Shown: positions 5,767-11,924 of the stretch, piece by piece | How positions within the stretch are numbered: the stretch's first letter is position 1 | How the letters are laid out: each line of letters opens with the position of its first letter | Source of the DNA: Rickettsiella sp. | GTDB taxonomy: Bacteria > Pseudomonadota > Gammaproteobacteria > Diplorickettsiales > Diplorickettsiaceae | Assembly: GCA_031119195.1 (NCBI GenBank) | Contig: JAVHYG010000036.1 | Coordinates: 373 to 13,413, forward strand | Direction of reading: 5' to 3' | Length of the DNA stretch: 13,041 nt | The notes under the pieces: model-generated | Databases searched by the model: none | Told to the model about the DNA's origin: nothing | What the model saw: the letters and a program-made list of their open reading frames with translations, nothing else | Program-made: the position numbers and the translations under genes

Positions 5767-7071
5767 TTAACTGATTAAAAACCGAGAAAAGACTTGGCGA
5801 CCATTATAAATAACTTTCTTACTTAAGGTGAGATCATTCTCGATACGTAACAAACGATTGTATTTAGCAATGCGATCACTACGACAAGCTGAACCTGTTT
5901 TAATTTGGCCAACCGCTGTACCAACCGCCAAATCAGCAATTGTCGTATCCTCTGTTTCTCCGGAACGATGCGAAATGATAGCCGCATAATCATTTTCTTT
6001 TGCAATAGAAATGGCTTGTAACGTTTCAGTTAAGGTACCGATTTGGTTAAATTTAATTAGAATAGCATTAGCTAAGTGATAGTGAATACCTTTTCTAAAT
6101 AGCACAGGGTTAGTAACAAATAAATCATCGCCTACCAATTGAACTCGCTGACCAAGTCGTTTGGTTAGATGTTTCCATCCTGATATATCAGCTTCAGCCA
6201 TTCCATCTTCTATACTAATAATAGGATAATACTTCACTAAGTTTTCTAAATAAGAAATCCATTCTTCACTTGTTAATTTTTGATCTTCTAAACAATATTT
6301 TCCATCTTCAAAGAATTCTGTACTCGCTACATCAAGACCTATGTAAATATCTTTACCCGCTTCATACCCTGCATTTTTAATCGCAATTAGCATACAATCA
6401 ATTGCTTCATTATGGGATCGTAAATTTGGAGCGAACCCTCCTTCATCTCCAACATTGGTGTTAAAGCCTTTTTGTTTAAGGTAAACCTTTAATGCATGAA
6501 ATATTTCGACACCTGCACGCAATGCCTCACTAAAAGAAGAAGCACCAATGGGTAAAACCATAAACTCTTGAATAGCCAAATTATTATCCGCATGTACTCC
6601 TCCATTAATAATATTCATCATGGGAACCGGCATGATAAATTTTTCATTTGTTTTATAACCTACCAAACGCACAAAATATTCATACAAATCTTCCTGACGA
6701 TGTAAGGCTGCCACCTTAGCAATGGCTAAAGAAACAGACAAAATTGCATTAGCCCCTAAATGCTTCTTATTGGGTGAGCCATCCAATTTAATCATTTCTT
6801 CATCCAAACTCGCTTGCTCAATTTCTTTTCCAACTAAATTTTTTCTAATTGTTGTATTTACATGTTCAACTGCTTTTAGTACCCCCTTGCCAGCATAGCG
6901 TTTTGGATCGGCATCTCTTAACTCCAAAGCTTCGGCCGAACCAGTTGAAGCACCTGAAGGAACACAAGCACTTGCATTAATACCTGAATTCAAACTTATC
7001 TCAGTTTGCAGTGTAGGATTACCACGGGAATCTAAAATTTCATAAGCCACGATAGATTTAATTTTTGACAT
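5767..7071 (-). CDS. eno: Enolase (phosphopyruvate hydratase)
   Basis: Converts 2-phosphoglycerate to phosphoenolpyruvate in glycolysis; in many bacteria it is also part of the RNA degradosome. The 434 residues are full length. Visible active-site residues: the mobile loop GASTG (40-44), His160 in GGVHADNN, Glu210 in VGDEGGFAP, metal ligands Asp247 (GLDVAS), Glu288 (SIEDGM) and Asp315 (GDDLF), and catalytic Lys340 in ILIKFNQIGTLTET, then SHRSGETEDTTIADLAVG. A small oddity is Ala46 in STGSAEALELRD, where Arg is common. AGG overlaps the kdsA stop codon, about 9 bases before the ATG at 7071; the 10-base gap to kdsA indicates one transcript. Identity is certain. Confidence 0.98.
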   Translation of the reverse strand: MSKIKSIVAYEILDSRGNPTLQTEISLNSGINASACVPSGASTGSAEALELRDADPKRYAGKGVLKAVEHVNTTIRKNLVGKEIEQASLDEEMIKLDGSPNKKHLGANAILSVSLAIAKVAALHRQEDLYEYFVRLVGYKTNEKFIMPVPMMNIINGGVHADNNLAIQEFMVLPIGASSFSEALRAGVEIFHALKVYLKQKGFNTNVGDEGGFAPNLRSHNEAIDCMLIAIKNAGYEAGKDIYIGLDVASTEFFEDGKYCLEDQKLTSEEWISYLENLVKYYPIISIEDGMAEADISGWKHLTKRLGQRVQLVGDDLFVTNPVLFRKGIHYHLANAILIKFNQIGTLTETLQAISIAKENDYAAIISHRSGETEDTTIADLAVGTAVGQIKTGSACRSDRIAKYNRLLRIENDLTLSKKVIYNGRQVFSRFLIS

Positions 7072-7081
7072 AATTAATAAC

Positions 7082-7930
7082 CTATAAAACTGAATTCTTT
7101 AATGTAGTTTCTATCAGTACCACTTTCTTAGCAACCTCATCCAAACTTTTTAAGGTTCTCAACAGTTCAGCCATTCTATCTAAAGGCCAAGAATTAGGTC
7201 CATCACTTAAGGCTTTTTCGGGATCAGGATGGGTTTCCATAAAAAGGCCAGAAATTCCCACAGCTACAGCAGCCCGTGCTAGAACTGGTACAAACTCTCG
7301 TTGCCCTCCGGATCGACCCCCTTCTTTCCCAGGCAACTGAACAGAATGAGTCGCATCAAAAACAACCGGACAGTTTGTTTCACGCATTACCGCAAGTGAA
7401 CGCATATCTGAAATAAGATTATTATACCCAAAAGAAACGCCTCGCTCGCAGACCATCACTATACTTTTGCTAACTTCACGCGTTTTCTCTACGACATTTT
7501 TCATTTCCCATGGAGAAAGAAACTGTCCTTTTTTGATATTAACCGGCAACCCTTGACTAACCACATTTTTAATAAAATTGGTCTGTCGACACAAGAATGC
7601 AGGGGTCTGTAGAACATCAACAACCTTAGCAACATCACCTAAAGGCGTATCTTCATGGACATCAGTAAGAATAGGTACTCCTACCTTTTCTTTCACTTTT
7701 TCTAAAATAGATAACCCTTTCTTTAAACCTAACCCCCGAAAGCTCTGACTAGAAGAACGATTGGCTTTATCAAAAGAAGATTTATAAATAAAAGGAATAC
7801 CCAATTGCTGGGTTATTTCCTTGAGTTGGCTTGCTGTATCGATTGCTAATTGTTCACTCTCAATAACACAGGGTCCAGCTATCAAAAATAAAGGCTTATC
7901 TAAACCTATTTCAAAATTAAGCAGTTTCAT
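7082..7930 (-). CDS. kdsA: 3-deoxy-8-phosphooctulonate synthase, metal-dependent type
   Basis: Condenses phosphoenolpyruvate with arabinose-5-phosphate to Kdo-8-phosphate, a precursor of the lipopolysaccharide inner core, so the cell makes Kdo-bearing LPS or lipooligosaccharide. The 282 residues match the family: AGPCVIES (18-25), YKSSFDKANRSS (49-60), TDVHE, FLCRQT, CERGVSFGYNNL, DATHSVQLPG, and METHPDPEKALSDGPNSWPL. Cys21, His195, Glu232 and Asp243 form the metal site of the metal-dependent class; the E. coli enzyme has Asn in place of this Cys. The ATG at 7930 begins the family N-terminus, but only weak GGCGA precedes it. It is the first gene of kdsA-eno-ftsB; pyrG, often upstream in gammaproteobacteria, is absent. 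Regulation may involve the long leader described separately. Confidence 0.97.
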   Translation of the reverse strand: MKLLNFEIGLDKPLFLIAGPCVIESEQLAIDTASQLKEITQQLGIPFIYKSSFDKANRSSSQSFRGLGLKKGLSILEKVKEKVGVPILTDVHEDTPLGDVAKVVDVLQTPAFLCRQTNFIKNVVSQGLPVNIKKGQFLSPWEMKNVVEKTREVSKSIVMVCERGVSFGYNNLISDMRSLAVMRETNCPVVFDATHSVQLPGKEGGRSGGQREFVPVLARAAVAVGISGLFMETHPDPEKALSDGPNSWPLDRMAELLRTLKSLDEVAKKVVLIETTLKNSVL

Positions 7931-8071
7931 AATGAATCGCCATAAATCGTAAATGACAAGGGTGTGCGCACTAGTCTACCCTCACTTTTGTTTAAGTCCT
8001 ATACCGCTCAGGAACAGAAGTATTATGCAGAGATAAAATAAACATATTTATCGGAGCTTTGCGATCTACGA

Positions 8072-8158
8072 TTATCCCCGCTTGTAAGTGAAGCTGAGCT
8101 TTTTAAATACACTGCGAGTGGTATTCCAATACATCATAAATACAAGCAAAGCAAACAA
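8072..8158 (-). CDS. Possible 28-residue ORF in the kdsA leader
   Basis: A TTG-initiated short frame with GGGGAG (8167-8172) exactly 8 bases upstream, one of the best Shine-Dalgarno matches in the window. The peptide starts hydrophobic (FALLVFMMYW) and ends basic (FKKLSFTYKRG). It lies just downstream of the hairpin and T8 run and about 140 bases before kdsA. TTG use and short length make it doubtful; the purine run may instead be chance. Confidence 0.2.
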   Translation of the reverse strand: MFALLVFMMYWNTTRSVFKKLSFTYKRG

Positions 8159-8189
8159 TCGCGATTCTCCCCTTAAAAAATCTCTATTT

Positions 8190-8352
8190 CAAAAAAAACT
8201 TGAAATTACTTATTAGCAATTTCAAGTGCTCATGCTTATTATCTCGTCTTATCTTTACAGTTAATACAGCGTTACATCAGCAATTTCTGTTATTACAAGT
8301 TTTAAAATAGATACAAGATTTGTATGACGATGTTTTTATATTACTTCCTAAA
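8190..8352 (-). ncRNA. Candidate small RNA or attenuated kdsA leader
   Basis: A promoter-like pair (8359-8387) would start minus-strand RNA near 8352, and a hairpin with T8 (8191-8227) would end it, giving a transcript of about 160 bases. Within it is ATACAA-N3-TTGTAT, a perfect small stem (8311-8325). It does not match any RNA family I know. The same RNA, if read through, would be the leader of kdsA-eno-ftsB. Expression is not shown by sequence alone. Confidence 0.28.
8191..8227 (-). terminator. Intrinsic terminator-like hairpin with T8 tract
   Basis: On the minus strand ACTTGAAATT and AATTTCAAGT form a perfect 10-base stem around a 10-base loop, followed directly by eight T (plus-strand A 8191-8198). 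No minus-strand gene ends here: the next gene upstream on that strand starts more than 2 kb away, with a plus-strand gene between. A further TTGAAAT after the T tract could pair with the second arm, allowing an alternative fold. The stem has only two G-C pairs. Confidence 0.45.
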
Positions 8353-8358
8353 ACATTA

Positions 8359-8387
8359 ATTCTATTCACAAAAATATTTAATAACAA
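8359..8387 (-). promoter_or_regulatory. Candidate sigma-70 promoter, minus strand
   Basis: TTGTTA (8387-8382), 17 bases, TAGAAT (8364-8359) on the minus strand: four and five matches to the consensus hexamers at ideal spacing. It points toward the T8 hairpin and kdsA. The surrounding A/T richness makes chance matches common. Confidence 0.35.
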
Positions 8388-8404
8388 AAATATTTTTAAA
8401 AAAA

Positions 8405-8424
8405 TTAATATAATGTTAATATAA
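8405..8424 (+). promoter_or_regulatory. PmrA-box-like tandem repeat upstream of the orphan gene
   Basis: TTAATATAA occurs twice with TG between (8405-8413 and 8416-8424), an exact 11-bp period. The described PmrA site of Legionella and Coxiella is a tandem cTTAATATT with the same period, found before Dot/Icm secretion and effector genes. The repeat ends 27 bases before the ATG at 8452. The last two bases of each half differ from that consensus, and the context is nearly all A/T. Confidence 0.35.
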
Positions 8425-8451
8425 ATAAAATTAAAAATGGCTCTAAAATAA

Positions 8452-9684
8452 ATGAAGACTTTAAATTATAAATTACGATTACATTCAAACTTAAAAAACG
8501 AAGAAGAAATTTCATCTATTTCAACACTATTAAAAAATAAAAAAATAGTTTCTTCAACAAAAAAAATTAAAAAAATTAAATCAGAGCTAAGAAGAAAAAT
8601 ATCTCGTAAAAGAATACAACGCTTCGATAAAAAGCTTGAAAATAGAAATGTATTTTTTTACAAAAAACCTTCGTCAGCAGAAATCCAATTAAAAAATAAT
8701 TTCTCTATACTTTTACGTTTTTATATAAACACCGATAAAACTGAACGGCTTTATGAAAACCACATCGAAAATGTATTTAATGAACGTGTCAATCGTGCTT
8801 ACCGTTTTTTTTACAATAGATTATCTGGAAAAATTCAAACCTATCAACTCCTCGTCACAGATCAAGGAAATAATTTTGAAATTTCCTCCAATAAATTCAC
8901 AAAGATAGCAGTACTATTTACTTATTTATTCTATTTTATCCCTGTCCCAATTTTAAATGAAAGCTCAGGTGGCGCAACTCGTTACGGTTTAAAACTAGCT
9001 AGTGAAAAAAGAAAAATTAAAAAAACTAAAAATAAACTAGATCGTTGTATAACTGATCCAAATTTCATCAAATTATTGAGTATTTTATTAACAATAATTC
9101 ATCAATCCGATTTTACACACCAGGAAAATATCGAGTTATTTCTAGAAAATATATTCCAGAATTTTTGGATTTTATTTAAAAAACAAGCGAAAGCATATCC
9201 TAACAAAGAAAATTTAATTAACTTTTGGTCCGAATTTCTCGTCACGTATTTTAACGATTTAAAATGTCCATTACAAAAAGAAAATTTCTATGAAAACGTA
9301 AAAAAAATGATTAAAGAAAGCCAAGCAATAATACACCAAAAAAGTTCTTTTAATCTATTAGATAAATGCGCATTGACTATTGATATGGCACATTCGAACC
9401 TACCTATTAATTCTTTTTCAAAAGATCTCGACATGGTACAGCAAGGATTTCTTATTCTATATTTTATACAATTAATACAAACATATAGTCAAACCTTGGC
9501 GCAACAAAAAACGATTAATTCTAATTGTTCTGAGCCATTGAATGAAAAAAAAATGATGCAGAACCCCTTACATTTATTAGGACATTCGGCTGGATTTTGG
9601 TCAACTAAGCTGCCAACCTTTCAAACAAATTACGCTCCTCTATATACTACTACTTCTTCGACGATAATGATTCCATGTCAATAG
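8452..9684 (+). CDS. Uncharacterised 410-residue Lys-rich protein, possible effector
   Basis: I do not recognise this protein. Residues 1-65 are strongly basic and probably helical (KKIKKIKSELRRKISRKRIQ). Residues 75-135 contain a mixed region with NERVNRAYRFFYNRL. There is one strongly hydrophobic segment at about 152-168 (IAVLFTYLFYFIPVPIL), followed by ESSGGATRYG and another Lys-rich stretch (185-197). Residues 203-350 look helical with many Phe, Leu and Ile. The last 30 residues are rich in Ser and Thr without an acidic E-block. No signal peptide is evident. Base composition is clearly more A/T-rich than in neighbouring genes. No Shine-Dalgarno precedes the ATG; TAAAAT stands just before it, so a leaderless message is possible. 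Its 3' end overlaps the lost tail of ccmC. A host-directed role is inference from size, orphan status and the PmrA-like repeat. Confidence 0.75.
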   Translation: MKTLNYKLRLHSNLKNEEEISSISTLLKNKKIVSSTKKIKKIKSELRRKISRKRIQRFDKKLENRNVFFYKKPSSAEIQLKNNFSILLRFYINTDKTERLYENHIENVFNERVNRAYRFFYNRLSGKIQTYQLLVTDQGNNFEISSNKFTKIAVLFTYLFYFIPVPILNESSGGATRYGLKLASEKRKIKKTKNKLDRCITDPNFIKLLSILLTIIHQSDFTHQENIELFLENIFQNFWILFKKQAKAYPNKENLINFWSEFLVTYFNDLKCPLQKENFYENVKKMIKESQAIIHQKSSFNLLDKCALTIDMAHSNLPINSFSKDLDMVQQGFLILYFIQLIQTYSQTLAQQKTINSNCSEPLNEKKMMQNPLHLLGHSAGFWSTKLPTFQTNYAPLYTTTSSTIMIPCQ

Positions 9685-9748
9685 ACAAAAACGTGCTAAG
9701 GTCTTGTTCTAAAATTTCACAACGTATATGTAATAAAATAACAAGCAA
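9650..9748 (-). pseudogene. ccmC: Former C-terminus of ccmC beyond an in-frame TAG
   Basis: After the TAG at 9749-9751 the same frame continues for 32 sense codons, beginning LLVILLHIRCEILEQD, to a TAG at 9650-9652. This matches the rest of the last membrane helix and the RxRxEIL cytoplasmic tail of CcmC. Counting the stop as one residue, the whole frame is 246 codons, the length of full CcmC (E. coli about 245). The simplest reading is a nonsense mutation. It overlaps the end of the convergent orphan gene by 35 bases. Confidence 0.7.
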
Positions 9749-10390
9749 CTAATAAGCTATAAAAACAATTATCATGGCAAGTAACGGATATAGCATTGGG
9801 GGTGAAATCAACGAAGGACCTAATAAACGAAGGCTTGTACCTTGATGTAAAGTATTCCACCAATAAACAGAATAATGAATAACAGGTAAATTTACTGAAC
9901 CCAACATTAACAAAACTGCACTTGCCCGCGCAGCTATTGTAGGTTCAGGAATCGCAGATCGTAAAGCAATAACACCTAAATATAAAAATAGTAAAATCAA
10001 TTCTGAAGTTAAACGTGCATCCCAAACCCACCAAGTTCCCCACATAGGTTCTGCCCAAATACAGCCGGTCAGTAAAGCTAAAAAAGTAAACCAAGCACCA
10101 AGAAACAAACTACCTGAAACAAACATATTAAACAATTTAATACGAAAAATTAAGCCTATCCCAGCAGCCATAGCAGCTATTAAATAAACCAGTAATGATA
10201 AAAAAGCGCTAGGCACATGTACGTAAATAATCCGAAAAGCATTCCCTTGTTGATAATCTGCTGGGGCTAATTGAAGCCCTCCAATACAACCATATATACT
10301 TAAAATGATTACAAAAATAGCTAAGATAGGAATAAGCCGTTCAGCCAACTGGTCAAAATATTTGATTGAAATAAAACGAAAAAATTTCAT
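9749..10390 (-). CDS. ccmC: Haem exporter/handling protein CcmC, truncated by a nonsense codon
   Basis: CcmC works with CcmAB in the inner membrane to present haem to CcmE for cytochrome c maturation. The 213 residues include the tryptophan-rich WWD motif WGTWWVWDARLTSE (117-130), the flanking haem-ligand histidines His58 (YVHVPSA) and His172 (IHYSVYWWN), and LAPADYQQGN (41-50). Segments at about 17-37, 60-83, 92-111, 128-143 and 157-170 are hydrophobic; the sixth begins at 200 and is cut by TAG. A longer frame upstream is possible, but the ATG at 10390 has AAGGA 8 bases before it and begins the family N-terminus. It lies 41 bases after ccmB. All known haem-site residues remain, so partial function is conceivable. 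ccmD and later genes do not follow. Confidence 0.85.
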   Translation of the reverse strand: MKFFRFISIKYFDQLAERLIPILAIFVIILSIYGCIGGLQLAPADYQQGNAFRIIYVHVPSAFLSLLVYLIAAMAAGIGLIFRIKLFNMFVSGSLFLGAWFTFLALLTGCIWAEPMWGTWWVWDARLTSELILLFLYLGVIALRSAIPEPTIAARASAVLLMLGSVNLPVIHYSVYWWNTLHQGTSLRLLGPSLISPPMLYPLLAMIIVFIAY

Positions 10391-10398
10391 ATTTTTTT

Positions 10399-10403
10399 TC
10401 CTT
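10399..10403 (-). promoter_or_regulatory. Ribosome binding site deciding the ccmC start
   Basis: AAGGA on the minus strand, 8 bases upstream of the ATG at 10390. It argues against an N-terminal extension of 46 residues that would overlap ccmB. Confidence 0.6.
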
Positions 10404-10431
10404 GTTTTAAGCGTATTGAACGCGATAAATG

Positions 10432-11130
10432 TTATGGAATACTGATTCCCAAGCGTAGTACAGCACTTATCACAAAAGGACAAAAAGTAGTACTCAGTAT
10501 CATTAAAACAGCCAGCCATGCCAAACATGCATTAGGCGCCAATCCAATACTTGCCAATGAAGTGGCGCTGCTAGCAAAAATAAGCACTGGAATATAAAAA
10601 GGTAATACTAATAAAACAATTAATACGCTACTATTGCGCAATCCCAAAGTTAATACACGTGCTATACCCCCTAAAAAAACAAGAGTTGGAATTCCTAACC
10701 ATAAGCTCACCACTAAGGTTTTTAACGCCGACCAAGCGATACCAAACACCAAACTCAAAATCGGTGCCATTATTGTTAAAGGTATAGCGATCATTAAACT
10801 AAAAACAATTAATTTAATAAGTACTGTTAGCAACAAATTATTGGGATCTAAAATAAGCTGTTCTAACTCTCCTTCTTGCCAATCCTCTTTAAACAATTGT
10901 TCTAATGTTAATATCGACGAAAATAAAACAATAACCCAAAAAACACCCGCCGCCATTTTTCTTATGAAGTTCAGATCAACGTTGATACTTAGCGGAAATA
11001 AAACGATTGCCATTGTTAAAAAAAATAATGGGTAAAGCATATCTTGATAATGACGACAAAGACTTACACTCTCACATCGCAAATTAACAAAAATATTTAA
11101 AAAAACATGTCGATTAAGCACTACGTTCAC
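10432..11130 (-). CDS. ccmB: Haem exporter permease CcmB
   Basis: Inner-membrane permease partner of CcmA in the ABC complex that releases haem-loaded CcmE. The 232 residues are close to the usual length of about 220. The characteristic cytoplasmic loop LFKEDWQEGELEQL (79-92) follows the second membrane segment. Hydrophobic segments lie at about 32-48, 60-77, 101-121, 122-146, 165-187 and 199-225, giving the expected six. MLYPLFFLTMAIVLFPL (31-47) matches the family start of helix 1. The start is GTG at 11130, inside ccmA; AAGG lies about 12 bases upstream, and a second GTG three codons later is possible. The reading frame looks intact, unlike ccmC downstream. Confidence 0.9.
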   Translation of the reverse strand: MNVVLNRHVFLNIFVNLRCESVSLCRHYQDMLYPLFFLTMAIVLFPLSINVDLNFIRKMAAGVFWVIVLFSSILTLEQLFKEDWQEGELEQLILDPNNLLLTVLIKLIVFSLMIAIPLTIMAPILSLVFGIAWSALKTLVVSLWLGIPTLVFLGGIARVLTLGLRNSSVLIVLLVLPFYIPVLIFASSATSLASIGLAPNACLAWLAVLMILSTTFCPFVISAVLRLGISIP

Positions 11131-11776
11131 CTAAACAAAGCCTTTTTAAGACTTTTTCAGATAAAGAAAGGGATTGATGACTCGTAAAAATTACGACTCC
11201 ACCACTTTGTAAGTGTTGTTCTATTAATAATGAAAAAAAATTAGTCCCTTTACTATCTAAGGAGGTAAAAGGTTCATCCAAAATCCAACAATTAGCTTCT
11301 ACCAATAATAATTTTGCCAATGCCAAACGTCGTTGTTGACCCGCAGAAAGCGAATTTGTCAACGACGTTTTATAAGCACTTAAGTCTAATTTTTCTAACA
11401 CACGATCAATTTTTTTTTTAGCGATGTGTTTTAGTTGCATGAAAGACTGATTGCTATCAATCCCTAATCCTCGCCTCACTAAAAATAAGTAAAGGTTTTC
11501 ATACGGGGTAAGTATGCCCTTCATCCCTAATTTATGACTTACATATATTAATTTTTTTTTAAAAAGTGAAGAATTATAAATTGAAACATCATTCCATAAA
11601 ATATTACCGGCTAAAGGCAAAAGAAGGCCTGTTAAAATTTGTAATAAGCTCGTTTTACCAGCACCATTAGGCCCAATAATATGTAATGCTTCGCCAGAAT
11701 AAATCTGAAAAGCCAATCCATGAAAAAGTAATGTTTTATTACGCTCATAACTGAGTCCATTCACTGTTAATGTCAT
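11114..11776 (-). CDS. ccmA: Haem exporter ATPase CcmA
   Basis: ATPase of the CcmAB complex in system I cytochrome c maturation. In 220 residues: Walker A GPNGAGKTS (35-43), signature LSAGQQRR (143-150), Walker B CWILDEP (163-169) with Glu168, and switch His200 in FTSH. The LSAGQQRRLALAKLL signature is the form typical of CcmA rather than of other exporters. The ATG at 11776 has only a weak purine stretch (GAAAAG) before it. The end overlaps ccmB by 17 bases, so ccmABC form one unit. A 26-codon ORF with a much stronger Shine-Dalgarno lies 21 bases upstream and may influence its translation. Confidence 0.95.
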   Translation of the reverse strand: MTLTVNGLSYERNKTLLFHGLAFQIYSGEALHIIGPNGAGKTSLLQILTGLLLPLAGNILWNDVSIYNSSLFKKKLIYVSHKLGMKGILTPYENLYLFLVRRGLGIDSNQSFMQLKHIAKKKIDRVLEKLDLSAYKTSLTNSLSAGQQRRLALAKLLLVEANCWILDEPFTSLDSKGTNFFSLLIEQHLQSGGVVIFTSHQSLSLSEKVLKRLCLGERSA

Positions 11777-11797
11777 AATTTACTTTTCTAGGTTTTC

Positions 11798-11878
11798 TTA
11801 TCCCTTATATGTATCAATCAAAAAAGACGATGGCTTCTCAATGTCGAATAGAATAACATGACAAACAAGTTGTTTCAT
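11798..11878 (-). CDS. 26-residue ORF upstream of ccmA, possible leader peptide
   Basis: ATG at 11878 is preceded at an ideal 8 bases by AGGAG (11887-11891), a clearly better Shine-Dalgarno than that of ccmA itself. The peptide, beginning MKQLVCHVILFDIEKPSSFL, resembles nothing I know; it contains Cys6-His7. The stop is 21 bases before ccmA on the same strand, so it is placed as a translated leader or a small protein of the ccm unit. No attenuator hairpin is evident between it and ccmA. The length alone gives no coding evidence; the ribosome site is the reason for listing it. Confidence 0.35.
   Translation of the reverse strand: MKQLVCHVILFDIEKPSSFLIDTYKG
11863..11875. repeat. Palindrome AAACAA-G-TTGTTT between divergent ccmA and sohB
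   Basis: A perfect 13-base inverted repeat centred 55 bases before sohB and about 93 bases before ccmA. It could be an operator between the divergent genes, but it also falls within the short leader ORF. Chance is possible. Confidence 0.25.
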
Positions 11879-11924
11879 TAGATAATCTCCTCATTATTTC
11901 ATTATTAACGTTAGGATCTTTTAT

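Larger units (their letters stand above)
7931..8451. other. Long intergenic region upstream of kdsA and the orphan gene
   Basis: About 520 bases between divergently read genes. The part near kdsA is of ordinary composition; the part near the orphan gene is extremely A/T-rich. It holds, on the minus strand, a promoter-like pair, a hairpin followed by T8 and a 28-codon ORF, and, on the plus strand, a tandem TTAATATAA repeat. All are listed separately. No tRNA or known riboswitch was recognised. Confidence 0.5.

Noticed and set aside
7964..7971. GTGCGCAC palindrome near the kdsA start
   Set aside because: Only 8 bases, with no second copy or flanking symmetry; probably chance.
7953..8036. 27-codon plus-strand ORF upstream of kdsA (MTRVCALVYP...)
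   Set aside because: No ribosome site, antisense to the kdsA leader, and no sign of conservation or function.
8090..8105. AAGC-TGA-GCTT followed by T's on the plus strand as a terminator
   Set aside because: The stem is only 4 pairs with a 3-base loop, and no plus-strand gene ends nearby.
10391..10528. 46-residue N-terminal extension of CcmC
   Set aside because: It overlaps ccmB, lacks a ribosome site and is not part of the family; the ATG at 10390 has AAGGA at 8 bases.
10634..11035. 133-codon plus-strand frame within ccmB
   Set aside because: It is the opposite-strand shadow of a conserved membrane protein.
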